The notes: generated by a model from the letters alone, not told the origin. A DNA stretch of 64,000 nucleotides from Dastarcus helophoroides (GCA_028583605.1 CM053331.1:38938783-39002782); one strand, 5' to 3'; positions 38,123 through 51,226 are shown, numbered from the stretch's first letter. A program made the numbers and translations.

Positions 38123-38850
38123 CAGTTTTTGAAGATAACCAAGGAGCAGTCCGTTCCACCAACATTTTTTTTCTATAATTAGACACTTTGGGAACACTTG
38201 AATCAATTTTCGAATTCTTAAGAATAAGCTTACGATTGGTGTTGCTGAAGAAAATCGAACCAATATTTATTTCAGCGATTTTTCTTCGCCTTTTTCAAAA
38301 TCAGTAAATTCAAATTTTGATAATAGTACAGTCATTTTGTTATTGGATGTACGACGTTAGCGATATTTTGGGAATTTGTTGTGAAACTACTGGAAGGTGC
38401 TAAGTTGCTAAGATGGGAAGGTACTTGGTTCTCTATAAACATTTTAGAGTAAAGAAGGCTCAAATCAAAAATGGCTGAAAAGTAGGTTTTATTACAAAAC
38501 TGTGGACTCTTTGGTCACATTTGGAACGAATTTCATGGCACTGAAGAAAGCTGTTTTTCACTGGAGACAGGTAGTTGTCGGAGTCTGCGACTTGAAGTTG
38601 GTCAAATAAGTCAAATTGTTAATTGACATAAAAAATCTTTCGTATAGAAAATTTTTCGTATGTTTTCATCCAAAAAACTACTTTTACAGAAAGTCATCCT
38701 GAAAAAATTTAAGAAATGAGGGGGCCTCGGTTTCAGACCAAATGGAGTTCCCTGAATCCAAATTTGTAGATCCTTATTCTCTGTCAAACCACTTTAAAAT
38801 ATTGGTGACTCAGACTAGGTACACTTGAGAAGTGTACCTATGTTCAAACG
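38123..38850. other. Low-repeat region without a supported gene
   Basis: The first part continues the flank shared with the foldback copy at 59.2 kb. The rest shows no gene. The 92-codon minus frame at 37985-38263 is a translation of the hairpin. Confidence 0.5.
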
Positions 38851-40005
38851 TTTGTATGGTTAAACGTACGTATGGTCAAATGTACGTATGGTCAAATGTA
38901 CGTATGGTCAAATGTACGTATAGTCAAACGTACGTATGGTCAAACGTACATATGGTCAAATGTACGTATGGTCAAATGTACGTATGGTCAAATGTACGTA
39001 TGGTCAAATGTACGTATGGTCAAATGTACGTATGGTCAATTGTACGTATAGTCAAACGTACGTATGGTCAAACGTACGTATGGTCAAATGTACGTATGGT
39101 CAAATGTACGTATAGTCAAACGTACGTATGGTCAAACGTACGTATGGTCAAATGTACGTATGGTCAAATGTACGTATAGTCAAACGTACGTATGGTCAAA
39201 CGTACATATGGTTAAATGTACGTATGGTCAAATGTACGTATGGTCAAATGTACGTATGGTCAAATGTACGTAGTCAAATGTACGTAGTCAAATGTACGTA
39301 TGGTCAAAAGTACGTATGGTGAAATGTACGTATGGTCAAATGTACGTATAGTCAAACGTACGTATGGTCAAACGTACATATGGTCAAATGTACGTATGGT
39401 CAAATGTACGTATGGTCAAATGTACGTATGGTCAAATGTACGTAGTCAAATGTACGTATGGTCAAAAGTACGTATGGTGAAATGTACGTATGGTCAAATG
39501 TACGTATAGTCAAATGTACGTATAGTCAAACTACGTATGGATAAAAGTACATATGGTCAAATGTACGTATGATCAAATGTACGTATGGTCAAATGTACCT
39601 ATGGTCAAGTGTACGTATGGTCAAATGTACGTATAGTCAAACGTACGTATGGTCAAACGTACATATGGTCAAATGTACGTATGGTCAAATGTACGTATGG
39701 TCAAATGTACGTATGGTCAAATGTACGTATAGTCAAACGTACGTATGGTCAAATGTACGTATGGTCAAATGTACGTATGGTCAAATGTACGTATAGTCAA
39801 ACGTACGTATGGTCAAACGTACATATGGTCAAATATACGTATGGTCAAATGTACGTATGGTCAAATGGACGTATGGTTAAATGTACGTATAGTCAAACGT
39901 ACGTATGGTCAAACGTACATATGGTCAAATGTAGGTATGGTCAAATGTACGTATGGTCAAACGTACGTATGGTCAAACGTACATCTTGGGAGGAGTACGT
40001 ATGAT
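38851..40005. repeat. 16-bp TACGTATGGTCAAATG minisatellite, about 72 units
   Basis: The unit TATGGTCAAATGTACG repeats every 16 bp, with common variants TATAGTCAAACGTACG and CATATGGTC. Larger blocks of about 8-10 units recur (for example 39170-39300 against 39350-39460), so it also has higher-order structure. Since 48 bp is three units and 16 codons, reading frames stay open in all plus frames and give MVKCTYGQMYVWSNVR repeats; these are not proteins. Confidence 0.97.
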
Positions 40006-40494
40006 CAAAGATCAATTCAGTCAATCAAAATCAATGGATCAAGTTGTGAATGTTTCCAAAGGACCTCGTTGGCGTCGGCGATCCCCAGATACGTCCCTGT
40101 GAAGTGTGTACAATCGAATTGTGTTTTGTTTTGTCTCCTGCCTTGAATGACCGATGTGTTGGTATCGCAGGCGCTCTAGAGGTTACGACTCCAATAATGC
40201 ATCAGTATTTGCTCTTTGGTGATGCGAAGGAGTGAACAATGGGCGCCCAACGCAATCCATTAATAATTCGATAGCCGCTGTCTGGATGCAATTTGCGTGA
40301 TAGGATACAGTTAACGGTTGCATTTTTAAAATAGCGTTCGCAGAACGTCACGTGATTCATCGGCCATTAGCGAATACGCAACTCGAGAATGCACAGGACG
40401 ATTAACTCGCCAAATATGCAAAAATTCCTTTCACAAATAGCGCCGGAACAGTCCGACTGCTTCGGTATTTTCAATTATCGCCTTTGGTGGCTCC
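40006..40494. other. Non-repetitive stretch without a supported gene
   Basis: Somewhat GC-richer single-copy sequence. Frames of 61 codons and below on the plus strand have no recognisable motif. Confidence 0.45.
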
Positions 40495-42110
40495 AGTCCC
40501 ATTTAAATCGCAATTCAGGGGCGTAATACAACATACAACAACGTCAATCTGTGGTCAAGTTTAGTACTATGATACCATAGTACCAGATTTGCTGGAAGAG
40601 CGCTGATTCAGTTGGAATGTTTCAATATTATCAGTTGTTGTCTCTGGTGGCTTCAATCCCATTTAGCGATCAATTCAGGGGCCTAATACAACATGCAACA
40701 ACGTTAGCCTGTGGTCAAGTCTCGTACTATGATGCCATAGTACCAGACTTGCTGGAAGAGCGCTGATTCAGTTGGAATGTTTCAATATTATTAGTTGTTG
40801 TCTCTGCTGGCTCCAATCCCATTTAGCCATCAATTCAGGGGCCTAATACAACATGCAACAACGTCAGTCTGTGGTCAAGTCTAGTACTATGATACCATAG
40901 TACCAGACTTGCTGGAAGAGCGCTGATTCAGTTGGAATGTTTCAATATTATCAGTTGTTGGTCTCTGGTGGCTCCAATCCCATTTAGTGATCAATTCAGG
41001 GGCCTAATACAACATGCAACAACGTCAGTCTGTGGTCAAGTCTAGTACTATGATGCCATAGTACCAGACTTGCTGGAAGAGCGCTGATTCAGTTGGAATG
41101 TTTCAATATTATTAGTTGTTGTCTCTGCTGGCTCCAATCCCATTTAGCGATCAATTCAGGGGCCTAATACAACATGCAACAACGTCAGTCTGTGGTCAAG
41201 TCTAGTAGTATGATGCCATAGTACCAGACTTGCTGGAAGAGCGCTGATTCAGTTGGAATGTTTCAATATTATCTGTTGTTGTCTCTGCTGGCTCCAATCC
41301 CATTTAGCGATCAATTCAGGGGCCTAATACAACATGCAACAACGTCAGTCTGTGGTCAAGTCTAGTAGTATGATGCCATAGTACCAGACTTGCTGGAAGA
41401 GCGCTGATTCAGTTGGAATGTTTCAATATTATCAGTTGTTGGTCTCTGGTGGCTCCAATCCCATTTAGCGATCAATTCAGGGGCCTTATACAACATGCAA
41501 CAACGTCAGTCTGTGGTCAAGTCTAGTACTATGATGCCATAGTACCAGTCTTGCTGGAAGAGCGCTGATGCAGTTGGAATGTTTCAATATTATCAGTTGT
41601 TGTCTCTGGTGACTCCAATCCCATTTAGCGATTAATTCAGGGGCCTACTACAACATGCAACAACGTCAGTCTGTGATCAAGTCTAGTACTATGATGGCCT
41701 AGTACCAGACTTGCTGGAAGAGCGCTGATTCAGTTGGAATGTTTTAAGTACTATGATGCCATAGTACCAGACTTGCTGGAAGAGCGTTGATTCAGTTGGA
41801 ATGATTCAATATTATCAGTTGTTGTCTCTGCTGGCTCCAATCCTATTTAGCGATCAATTCAGGGGCCTAATACAACATGCAACAACGTCAGTCTATGGTC
41901 AAGTCTAGTACTATGATGCCATAGTACCAGACTTGCTGGAAGAGCGCTGATTCAGTTGGAATGTTTCAATATTATCAGTTGTTGTCTCTGCTGGCTCCAA
42001 TCCCATTTAGCGATCAATTCAGGGGCCTAATACAACATGCAACAACGTCAGTCTGTGGTCAAGTCTAGTACTATAATACCACAGTACCAAAGCTTCTGGA
42101 ATAGCGCCGG
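40495..42110. repeat. 160-bp satellite, about 10 copies
   Basis: GCTGGAAGAGCGCTGATTCA recurs at 40591, 40751, 40911, 41072, 41232, 41392, 41553, 41713, 41775 and 41935. The period is 160-161 bp, with one unit cut to 62 bp at 41713-41775. Copies are about 95% alike. Each monomer contains TAGTACTATGATGCCATAGT, a small imperfect palindrome. No coding potential. Confidence 0.97.
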
Positions 42111-42133
42111 TTCAGTTCGACTGTTTTCGTATT

Positions 42134-42184
42134 TTCAGTTCAGTTCAGTTCAGTTCAGTTCAGTTCAGTTCAGTTCAGTTCAGT
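42134..42184. repeat. (CAGTT)n pentanucleotide microsatellite
   Basis: About ten perfect CAGTT units follow the end of the 160-bp satellite, whose last words (TTCAGTTCGACTG) probably seeded it. Confidence 0.95.
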
Positions 42185-42623
42185 CTCATTTAAACCACTC
42201 AACTGAGGTTCCCATCATACTTCAGTCAGTGGTCCAGTCTTAGTACCAAACTAAACCACTAACTATATTGCATGTGATACTGGACACCTAATTAAGCCTT
42301 TTAAACGGACCTGGAACCACCAAAGTCGCGAGCTAGTCTGGACTAGCATATCGCAGTACCAAACCTGTTTCGACCTTCTTTGGGTCTTCGGTCGCCAAAC
42401 TCTGAATCTGATAAATCTTAAAACCTGTGCATTAGACTAAAGTCCTTTGAGCATTTGAGTCTTTGAGTTCTTGAGGCATGAACACTCTTGGTTTGCTCAC
42501 AATTTTAGTTGATTAAACCACGTAGTTGAGTACTGTTTGGTGGATTGGACTAGTCCTTAGTTATCTTCAAAAATTAAAATATAAATCAAAGAGTATCTCT
42601 CTAAAGATGGCCATCGAAATGAG
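42185..42623. other. Non-coding stretch
   Basis: Nothing supported. A repeated TTTGAG word occurs near 42448-42468. Confidence 0.5.
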
Positions 42624-43730
42624 TTAGAGCAACCTTCGCTTTCTTGGTTTCAGGAGACAAGCTAATGAGGTTATACATTCATCCAGCTTTGATAGCATTT
42701 GATGAAGTAACAATTTGCCTGGAATGATTGAAAAGAGTTCCACCTCTATCAAAACCATCTCAAAAAACTGTAGGACCATCCAGGCTACCTCCAGTATTGT
42801 GTCATGGAATAATTGATTGATTTGCATCACGTATCCATCAAGAGCATCTAAAGAGATTCCTGAAATAACGAAAGAAGCTAAAAGCACTTCAAGTGATTAT
42901 ACTCCATTCTATAATCATCTGATGGGACTGATGGGACTGTCGAATGCCCCGAAAAAGCTTTAAATCCTTCTGTATCGTGCGAAGAAAGGACATTTCTTCT
43001 AGAATCATTGGGAGAAGTAAAGTCATCCAAAATACCACCAAGATATACCTACAGAAAATAAAACTGTTTCGCTATCATTTGATGAAGCTACAATTTGTCC
43101 AAAATGATTAGAAGTTTATCCTCTATCAAAATCATCTTAAAAATTGCAGAATCCTCGAAGGAAGTTAAGCTACTCTCACTATTATATAAAGATAACTTCT
43201 GGAATCATTGGTAGACGACTTGGGCATCGACGGTAGGCTTGGGCATCGAGGGTTGGCTTGGGCATCCATCAAAATCAGCTAATAAGGTTATACATTCATT
43301 CAGATTATTCCTGAAGTAACCAAAGAAGCTTAAACTTTTTCAGTTACATCTGAAGAAAGTACACTTCTTTTTAGTTATCTTATAAAGCTGCACGAAGCTC
43401 CAAGGAAGCTAAAAGTCCTTCAGTATCATAAAAAGAATGAATGCATCTTCTAGAATCTTTGGGACAAATAACATTTCCATCAAAAGCAGCCAAAGTATCT
43501 ACAGATATATCTGGAAAAGATAAAACTGTTTGGATACCATCTGACGAAACTACAATTTCCTTGGAATGATTGAAGAAGTAAAAACTGCTTTAATATCATC
43601 TAATGAAGTTATAATTTCACCAAAATGATTAGAAGAAGTTCCACCTCTGTTAAAAGCAGCTCAAAAATGGAGCACCATCTAAGGAAGTTAGGCAACCTCC
43701 AGTATTTTCTGAAGAAGATGGAATCATTGT
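42624..43730 (-). repeat. Inverted arm of the complex ~700-bp array
   Basis: This arm is in the opposite orientation to the array at 44.34 kb onward. Its reverse complement carries the same words in the same order: TTAGCTTCTTTCGTTATTTC, GATGCAAATCAATCAATTAT, GGTCCTACAGTTTTTTGAGA and CAATGATTCTAGAAGA. It begins at a half copy of the foldback element (TTTCTTGGTTTCAGGAGAC). The two arms could pair over about 1.1 kb. Confidence 0.85.
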
Positions 43731-44337
43731 TTGTAATTATAAAGGAACGTCAGTTCTAGGCATAGGTGCCCCATTGGTGCTTTCATCAAAGCCCATAATT
43801 CACGCGATTATCTCATGTCGAGCCTCGAAGTGACTAACTTCGTCCTAATTATCGCAAATGACTACCCCCAGCATGATTTCCGCTAGAACGTGGTCATGCT
43901 GGTACGGAAGACGTCTTAAATTAACCCAGAGCCCTAGATACCGAGGAGATCTAATCGTGATCGTGCTTGAATTTTCGAGGCGGTTAACAAATTGCGATTC
44001 GCGCACGATCATTTAATGCCTTGCACTAAAAAGTCTTCAAGTTGGTAGTTGGCGTGACAAATGATTTAATGCGGTCAACATTAAAAAAAACACCTTTGAC
44101 GCAAACTTGTGTTGTGTCTAAACATTATATCCAGTTTATATCCTCGCTAATTATTCTAATTAAGGCTTAATGAGACATTTATGGGTTTTCGCGACTGTAA
44201 TGTCCCAAAAGCATGATGTAGCCGTCCGCAGTTTGTTTCGTAAATGAACCCACGTTACTGGTTGCAAAAAGATTATGAAATAATTATGTATCATGAAATT
44301 GAGTCAGATAATTAACAACAATAACGATAATATTGTA
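43731..44337. other. Single-copy spacer between the inverted arms
   Basis: About 600 bp of GC-richer, non-repetitive DNA (for example CGAGGCGGTTAACAAATTGC) separates the inverted arms. No open frame of note and no RNA gene is visible. Confidence 0.6.
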
Positions 44338-47300
44338 ACTTCTTTGGTTACTTCAGGAATCTTTAGATATTCTTGATTGATGTATGTTGCAAATCACCCA
44401 ATGATTCCACCTTCTTCAGACAATACTGGAGATAGTTAACTTACCTTAGATATATTCTTCATGGTGGACTCTTAGATAGTCCTTCACTTTTTCGAGATGA
44501 TCCTAATACAGGTGGAACTTCTTTTAATCATTCCAAGGAAATTATAGCTTCCTCAGATGCTATTCAAACAGTTTTACCTTTTCCAGATATATCTGTAGAC
44601 ACTTTGGGTGCTTCTGATGGGGATGTTATTACTTCCAAAGATTCTAGAAGATGCGTTCATTCTTTGTATGATCCTGAAGGACTCTAATCTTCCTTCGAGC
44701 TTCATGTAGCTGTATGAGGTAGTTATAAAGAAGTGTACTTTCTTCAGATGTAATTGAAGAAGTTTTAGTTTCTTTGGTTACTTCAGGAATCCCTCTAGAT
44801 GTTCTGAATGAGTATAGCCTCATTGGCTGATTTTGATGAAAGCCCAAGCCAACCGTCGATGCCCAAGCCAACCGTCGATGCCCAAGTCTACCAATGATTC
44901 CAGAAGTTATCATCATATTGATAGAGAAAGAACTCCTAATCATTTCGGACAAATTGTAGCTTCATCAAATGATATCGAAACAGTTTTAGTTTCTGCACTT
45001 GAAGTGGTTTTAGCTTCTTTCGTTATTTCAGGAATCTCCTTAGATGCTCTTGAAGGATGCGTGATGCAAATCAATTAATTATTCCATAACACAATACTGG
45101 AGGTAGCCTAGATGGTCCTGCAGTTTTTTGAGATGGTTTTGATAGAGGTAGAACTGCTTTTAATCATTCCAGATAAATTACAACTTTATAAAATACTTTC
45201 AAAGCAGCCTTACCTTCTCCAGTTATATCTGTAGATACTTTGGATGCCTCTGATGGAGATGTTATTTCTTCCAAAGATTCTGGAAGATGGGTTCATCCTT
45301 TATATGATACTGAAGAACTTTTGGCTCTCTTGGAGCTTCGTGTAGCTTTATTAGATTTTTGCAATAAAGTTTAATACCTTCAAATGTAACTGAAGAAGTT
45401 TAAGCTTCTTTGGTTACTTTGCTCAAACCTACCAATGATTCCAGAAGTTATCTTCAAGTAGTAGCTTAGTTTTTAAGATGACTTTAATAGAGGTGGAACC
45501 TCTTCTAATCATTTTAGTCAAATTGTAATTTCATTAAATGATGTCGAAGCAGTTTGAGCTTTGTTACGTATATCTGGTGCTGTTTTGGATGACCCAACTT
45601 CTTCCAATGATTCTAGAAGACTTGTCCATTCTTTACACGATACTGAAGGATTCTTAGCTTCTTTGGGGTATTCGACAGTCTCATCAGATTATTATACAAT
45701 GAGGTACAACCAAATGTTACTAAAGTAGTTTTAGCCTCTTTCGTTATCTCAGGAATCTCTTTATTCCTGATGGATGCGTGATGCAAATCAACCAATTATT
45801 TCACAAGTTACCTTAAGCCAGTATTTGAGGTAGCTTAGAAAGTCCTGCAGTTTTTTGAGATAATTTTGATAGAGCTGGAACTCCTTTCAATCATTCCAGG
45901 CAAATTGTAACTTCATCAAATGCTATCAAAGCAGCTTCACCTTCTCCAGATATACCTGTAGATACTTTGGATGCCTCTGATGGAGATGTTATTTCTTCCA
46001 AAGATTCTGGAAGATGGGTTCATCCTTTATATGATACTGAAGAACTTTTGGCTCTCTTGGAGCTTTGTGTAGCTTTATTAGATTTTTGCAATAAAGTGTA
46101 ACACCTTCAAATGTAACTGAAGAAGTTTTAGCTTCTTTGGTTACTTTGCTCAAACCTACCAATAATTCCAGAAGTTATCTTCAAGTAGTAGCTTAGTTTT
46201 TAAGATGACTTTAATAGAGGTGGAACCTCTTCTAATCATTTTAGTCAAATTGTAATTTCATTAAATGATGTCGAAGCAGTTTGCGCTTTGTTACGTATAT
46301 CTGGTGCTGTTTTGGATGACCCAACTTCTTCCAATGATTCTAGAAAACTTGTCCATTCTTTACACGATACTGAAGGATTCTTAGCTTCTTTGGGGCATTC
46401 GACAGTCTCATCAGATTATTATACAATGAGGTACAACCCAATGTCACTAAAGTAGTTTTAGCCTCTTTCGTTATCTCAGAAATCTCTTTATTCCTGATGG
46501 ATGCGTGATGCAAATCAACCAATTATTTCACAAGTTACCTTAAGCCAGTATTTGAGGTAGCTTAGAAAGTCCTGCAGTTTTTTGAGATAATTTTGATAAA
46601 GCTGGAACTCCTTTCAATCATTCCAGGCAAATTGTAACTTCATCAAATGCTATCAAAGCAGCTTTACCTTCTCCAGACAAATGGTATCTTCATCAAATGC
46701 TATTAAAGTTGCTTCACATTCTCCAGATATATTTGTTGATACTTTGGTTGCTTCTGATGAAGATGTTATTTCTTCCAAAGACTCTGGAAGATGCGTTCAT
46801 TCTTTATACGATACTAAAGGGCTTTTAGCTCCATTGGAGCTTCGTGTAGCTTTATTAGATAATTACAATGATGCACAATACCTTTAAATGTAACTGAAGA
46901 AGTTTTAGCTTTTTTGGTTACTTCAGAAATCTCCTTAGATGTTTTGGATGAATGTGCAATGATGATTTTGTTGGATGCCCAAGTCTACCGTCTATGCCCG
47001 AGTCTACACCGTCGATGTTAGAGTCTACTGCCGATGCCCAAATTCACCAATGATTTCAGAAATTATCTTCAGATAATAGTGGAGATAGCTGAGCTTCTTT
47101 AAATGATTCTGTAGTTTTTAAGATGATTTTGATAGAAGTGGAACGTCTAGTCAAATTGTAACTTCAACAGATGATATTAAAGCAGTTTTAGCTTCTTCAA
47201 ACATCTCTGGTGCTGCTTTGGTTGACCCTAACTCTACCAATGGTTCTAGAAGATATCTCTTTATCATGTCTAGAATCATGCCTTTTCTTGACATGATACT

Positions 47301-48836
47301 GGAAGATGCTTAGTTTCTTTGGAAGTCTTCTAAGACTTCTTGGATGATTTTTATAATGAGGTACAATGCTACTCCTTCTAATGGTTCTAGAAAACGTAGT
47401 CATTCTTCAGATGATACTCAAGAAATTTGGGATTCCCTAAGTGAAGCCTCATCAGTTGATTTTAATGGGACATAATTTCTTTCAAAATTGTAATTCCTTC
47501 AAATGTTGCTGGAGAAGTTCTAGCTTCTTGGATTATTTCAAGCATCTTTTTAGATGTTGTTGATGGATGCGTGACGCAAATCAACCAATTAGTCCATGAG
47601 ACAATATTGGAGGTAGCTTAGATGGTCCTGCAGTTTTTCGAGATAGTTTTGATAGAGGTGCAACTTCTTTCAATCATTCCAGACAAATGGTATCTTCATC
47701 AAATGCTATCAAAGTTGCCTCTCATTCTTTGGATATATCTGTTGATACTTTGGGCGCTTCTGATTGAGATGTTATTTCTTCCAAAGATTCCAGAAGATGC
47801 GTTTATTCTTTATATGATAGTGAAGGACTTTTACCACTCTTGGAGCTTTTTGTGGCTTTATTAGATAATTACAAAGAAGTGTAATACCTTCAAATGTAAC
47901 TGAAGGCGTTTTAGTTTCTTTGGTTACTTTAGAAATCTCTTTAGATGTTCTGGATGAATGTACAATCTCATTAGATGATTTTGATGGATGCCCAAGTCTA
48001 CCATCGATGCCCGAGTTTGCAACGTCGATGTTAGAGTCTATCGTCGATACCCAAGTTCACCAATGATTTCAGAAATTATCTTCAGATAATAGTGGAGGTA
48101 GCTGAGCGTCCTTAAATAATTCTGTAGTTTTTAAGATGATTTTATTAGAAGTGGAACACCTAGTCAAATTGTAACTTCAACAGATGATATTGATATTGTA
48201 ATTCCTTCAAATGTTGCTGGAGAAGTTCTAGCTTCTTGGGTTATTTCAAGAATCTTTTTAGAAGTTATTGATGGATGTGTGATGCAAATCAATCAATTAG
48301 TCCATGAGACAATACTGGAGGCAGCTTAGATGGTCCTGCAGTTTTTTGAGATAGTTTTGATAGAGGTGCAACTTCTTTCAATCATTCCAGGCAAATTGTA
48401 ACTTTATCAAATGCTATCAAAGCAGCTTTGCCTTCTTCAAACAAATGGTATCTTCATCAAATGCTATCAAAGTTGTTTCACTTTCTTTAGATATATCTGT
48501 TTATACTTTGGGTGCTTCTGACGAAAATGTTATTTCTTCCAAAGATTCAAGAAGATGTGTTTATTCTTTATATAATACTAAAGGACTTTTAGCTCCTTGA
48601 GAGCTTCGTGCGGTTTTATTAGATAATAACAATGAAATGTAATTCCTTCAACTGTAACTGAAGAAGTTTTAGCTTCTTTGATTACTTCAGAAATGATAGA
48701 TATTGCAAATGAATGTATAGCCTCATGAGCTGATTTTGATGGATGCCCAAGTCTACCATCGACGTTTAAATCTACCAATGATTTTAGAAGTTATCTTCAG
48801 AAAATAGTGAAGTAGTAGATGATTCTATGATTTTTA
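44338..48836. repeat. Complex ~700-bp array, main part
   Basis: Diverged modules carry GAAGTTTTAGCTTCTTTGGT, ATCTCTTTAGATGTTCTTGA, GATGCAAATCAACCAATTA, GGTCCTGCAGTTTTTTGAGA, GATATATCTGTAGATACTTT, TCTTCCAAAGATTCTGGAAG and a GCCCAAGTCTACCATCGATG-type block. 45.19-45.92 and 45.92-46.65 kb are near-identical neighbours, giving a unit of about 727 bp. Translated on the minus strand the modules give fragments such as IPEVTKEAKT and SSKTAPEEAKTASIS between stops, which look like decayed Pro/Glu/Val/Lys coding sequence; this is inference. Confidence 0.88.
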
Positions 48837-49103
48837 GTGCTGTTTGGATGACTCGGGGAGTATTCGTCTCGCTTCTGCCTGTATTTGCCTTCCATTTGTT
48901 TCAGTCTTTCTTTGTCCATGTAGAGGGGAATTTGGCTTTTGTTACTTTGGCCGTAATTCTTTGTAGTGATCAGCCGCTATTTTGGCTTTTTCTTCGCCTT
49001 TGTATCTAACCACTAACTTCCCTGGAATAACCATGCTTGCACCAGCAAAGGATGAGCACTTCTTCTCAAATGTACCAATGATTTCAGAAGTTATCTTCAG
49101 AAA
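48837..49103 (-). pseudogene. Truncated copy of the sarcomeric gene's last exon and its 3' splice site
   Basis: This segment matches the start of the muscle gene's final exon plus the adjoining intron end at about 58698-58975. Shared words include GACTCGGGGAGTATTC, CTTTCTTTGTCCATGTAGAG and TTAACTTCCCTGGAATAACC (in the gene; ACTAACTTCC in the copy). The acceptor and first codons are present, with CCAGCAAAGG in place of CCTGCAAAAG. An 11-bp deletion relative to the gene (the CACGATATCTG part) shifts the frame, and the copy stops after the first ~75 codons. It has the same orientation as the gene and is embedded in the array, so it is a non-functional duplicate. Confidence 0.9.
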
Positions 49104-51090
49104 ATAGTAAAGGTAGTTTAGCTTCCCTAGATGATTCTAAGGTTTTTAAGTTGATTTTAATAGAGGTGGAACTTCTTTTAATCATTTTGGTGAAATTGTA
49201 ACTTTATTAGATGATATTGAAGCAGTTTTTACTTCTTCTGGTGCTGTTTTGGATACCCTACTTCTTCCAATGATTCTAAAAGATATCTTCTTATCATGAC
49301 CAGAATGATGTCTTTCTTTACATGATACTGAAGGATCCTTAGTTTCTTTGGGGGTCTTCCCGAGTCTTCTTAGATGATTTCTATGATGGGACATAATATT
49401 ACTTCTTCCAATGGTTCTAGAAGACGGGGTCATTCAGATGATATTCAAGAACGTTGAGAACACTTCTTCACAAATCTACCAATGATTCCAGAAGTTACCT
49501 TCAGAAAATAGTGAAGGTAGCTTAGCTTCCTTAGATGATTCTAAGGTTTTTAAGTTGATTTTAATAGAGGTGGAACTTCTTCTAATCATTTTGGTGAAAT
49601 TGTAACTTCATTAGATGATACCGAAGCAGTTTTTACTTCTTCTGGTGCTGCTTTGAATGCCCTACTTCTTCCAATGATTCTAGAAGATATCTTCTTATCA
49701 TGACCAGAATGATGTCTTTCTTTACATGATACTGAAGGATCCTTAGTTTCTTTGGGGGTCTTCCCGAGTCTTCTTAGATGATTTCTATGATGGGACATAA
49801 TATTACTTCTTCCAATGGTTCTAGAAGACGTGGTTATTCAGATGATACTCAAGAACGTTGAGAACACTTCTTCACAAATCTATCAATGATTCCAGAAGTT
49901 ACCTTCAAAAAATAGTGAAGGTAGCTTAGCTTCCTTAGATGATTCTAAGGCTTTTAAGTTGATTTTAATACAGGTGAAACTTCTTATAATCATTTTAGTG
50001 AAATTGTAACTTCATTAGATGATATTGAAGCAGTTTTTACTTCTTCTGGTGCTGTTTTGGATGCCCTACTTCTTCCAATGATTCTAGAAAGATATCTTCT
50101 TAACATGACCAGAATGATGTCTTCCTTTACATGATACTGAAGGATCCTTAGTTTCTTTGGGGGTCTTCCCGAGTCTTCTTAGATGGTTTTCATGGTGGGA
50201 CATAATATTACTTCTTCCAATGGTTCTAGAAGACATGGTCATTCAGATGATACTCAAGAACTTTGAGATTCCTTAGAGCTTTGTGCAGCTTTATCAGTTG
50301 ATTTTAATAGGACATGATTCCTTTCAAAATTGCAATTCCTTCAAATGTTGTTGAAGAAGTTCTAGCTTCTTGGGTTATTTCAGGAATTTCTTTAGAAGTT
50401 CTTGATGAATATGTAGCCTCATTAGATGATTTTGAACGATATCCAACATCTCCCAATGATTTCATAAGTTATTCTTAGATAACTCTAACAGCTTTATTAG
50501 TTGATTTTAATAGGACATGATTCCTTTTAAAATTGCAATTGCTTCAAATGTTGTTGAAGAAGTTCTAGCTTCTTGGGTTATTTCAGGAATCTCTTTAGAA
50601 GTTCTTGATGAATATGTAGCCTCATTAGATGATTTTGAACGATATCCAACATCTCCCAATGATTTCATACGTTATTCTTAGATAACTCTAGCAGCTTTAT
50701 CAGTTGATTTTAATAGGACATGATTCCTTTCAAAATTGCATTTCCTTCAAATGTTGCTAGAAGAGTTCTAGCTTCTTGGATTGTTTCAGGAATCTTCTTA
50801 GATGTTGTTGATGAATATGTAGCCTCATTAGATGATTTTGAACGATACGTTACTTGCTCCTTAGATAACTCTAGCTTGCTTGGAAGTTTCCGTCATTTTT
50901 TGAGATTATTTTGATTGAGTTGGATCTTCTTTCACTAATTCCAGACAAATACTCTTCTATCTCTATCTAGTCTACTTTAGCTAATACCACAGAAGAACCA
51001 TTTCCTCGGAGGTGTCTCCTGGAAAAGCTTCTGTTTCTTCATACCATTCACGATTATTAGTAATCATATAAAATATACTTATTGTTAGAG
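49104..51090. repeat. Complex array, distal part with ~400-bp units
   Basis: Three near-identical units of about 400 bp run at 49.09-49.49, 49.49-49.90 and 49.90-50.26 kb, each with CCAATGATTCTAGAAGATAT and CATGATACTGAAGGATCC. Then come ~180-230-bp units (50.27-50.93 kb) with TTGATTTTAATAGGACATGA. Many units start with CTTCTTCACAAATCTACCAA, the same words found in the muscle gene's last intron just upstream of its final exon. Confidence 0.88.
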
Positions 51091-51226
51091 TTGACATACA
51101 AATCTTGTCCCCTGGAACCAAGAAAGATTAAAAAACACAACAAAGATTGCTCTTAGAGCTCTTAGAGCAACCTTTGTTGTGTTTTTTAATCTTTCTTGGT
51201 TTCAGGGGACAAAATTTGTATTTCAA
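51091..51226. mobile_element. Foldback hairpin element, copy 2
   Basis: Left arm ACAAATCTTGTCCCCTGGAA pairs with right arm TTTCAGGGGACAAAATTTGT. The stem is about 55 bp with a short AT-poor loop (GCTCTTAGAGC). It is inserted in or next to the complex array and carries the family's right flank TTTTTGAAGATAACCAA. Confidence 0.87.

Noticed and set aside
38832..40146. Series of plus-strand frames with MVKCTYGQMYVWSNVR repeats
   Set aside because: Translation of the 16-bp minisatellite; the same repeat peptide appears in every frame.
40050..40235. 61-codon plus frame after the 16-bp minisatellite
   Set aside because: No recognisable motif and no splice evidence.
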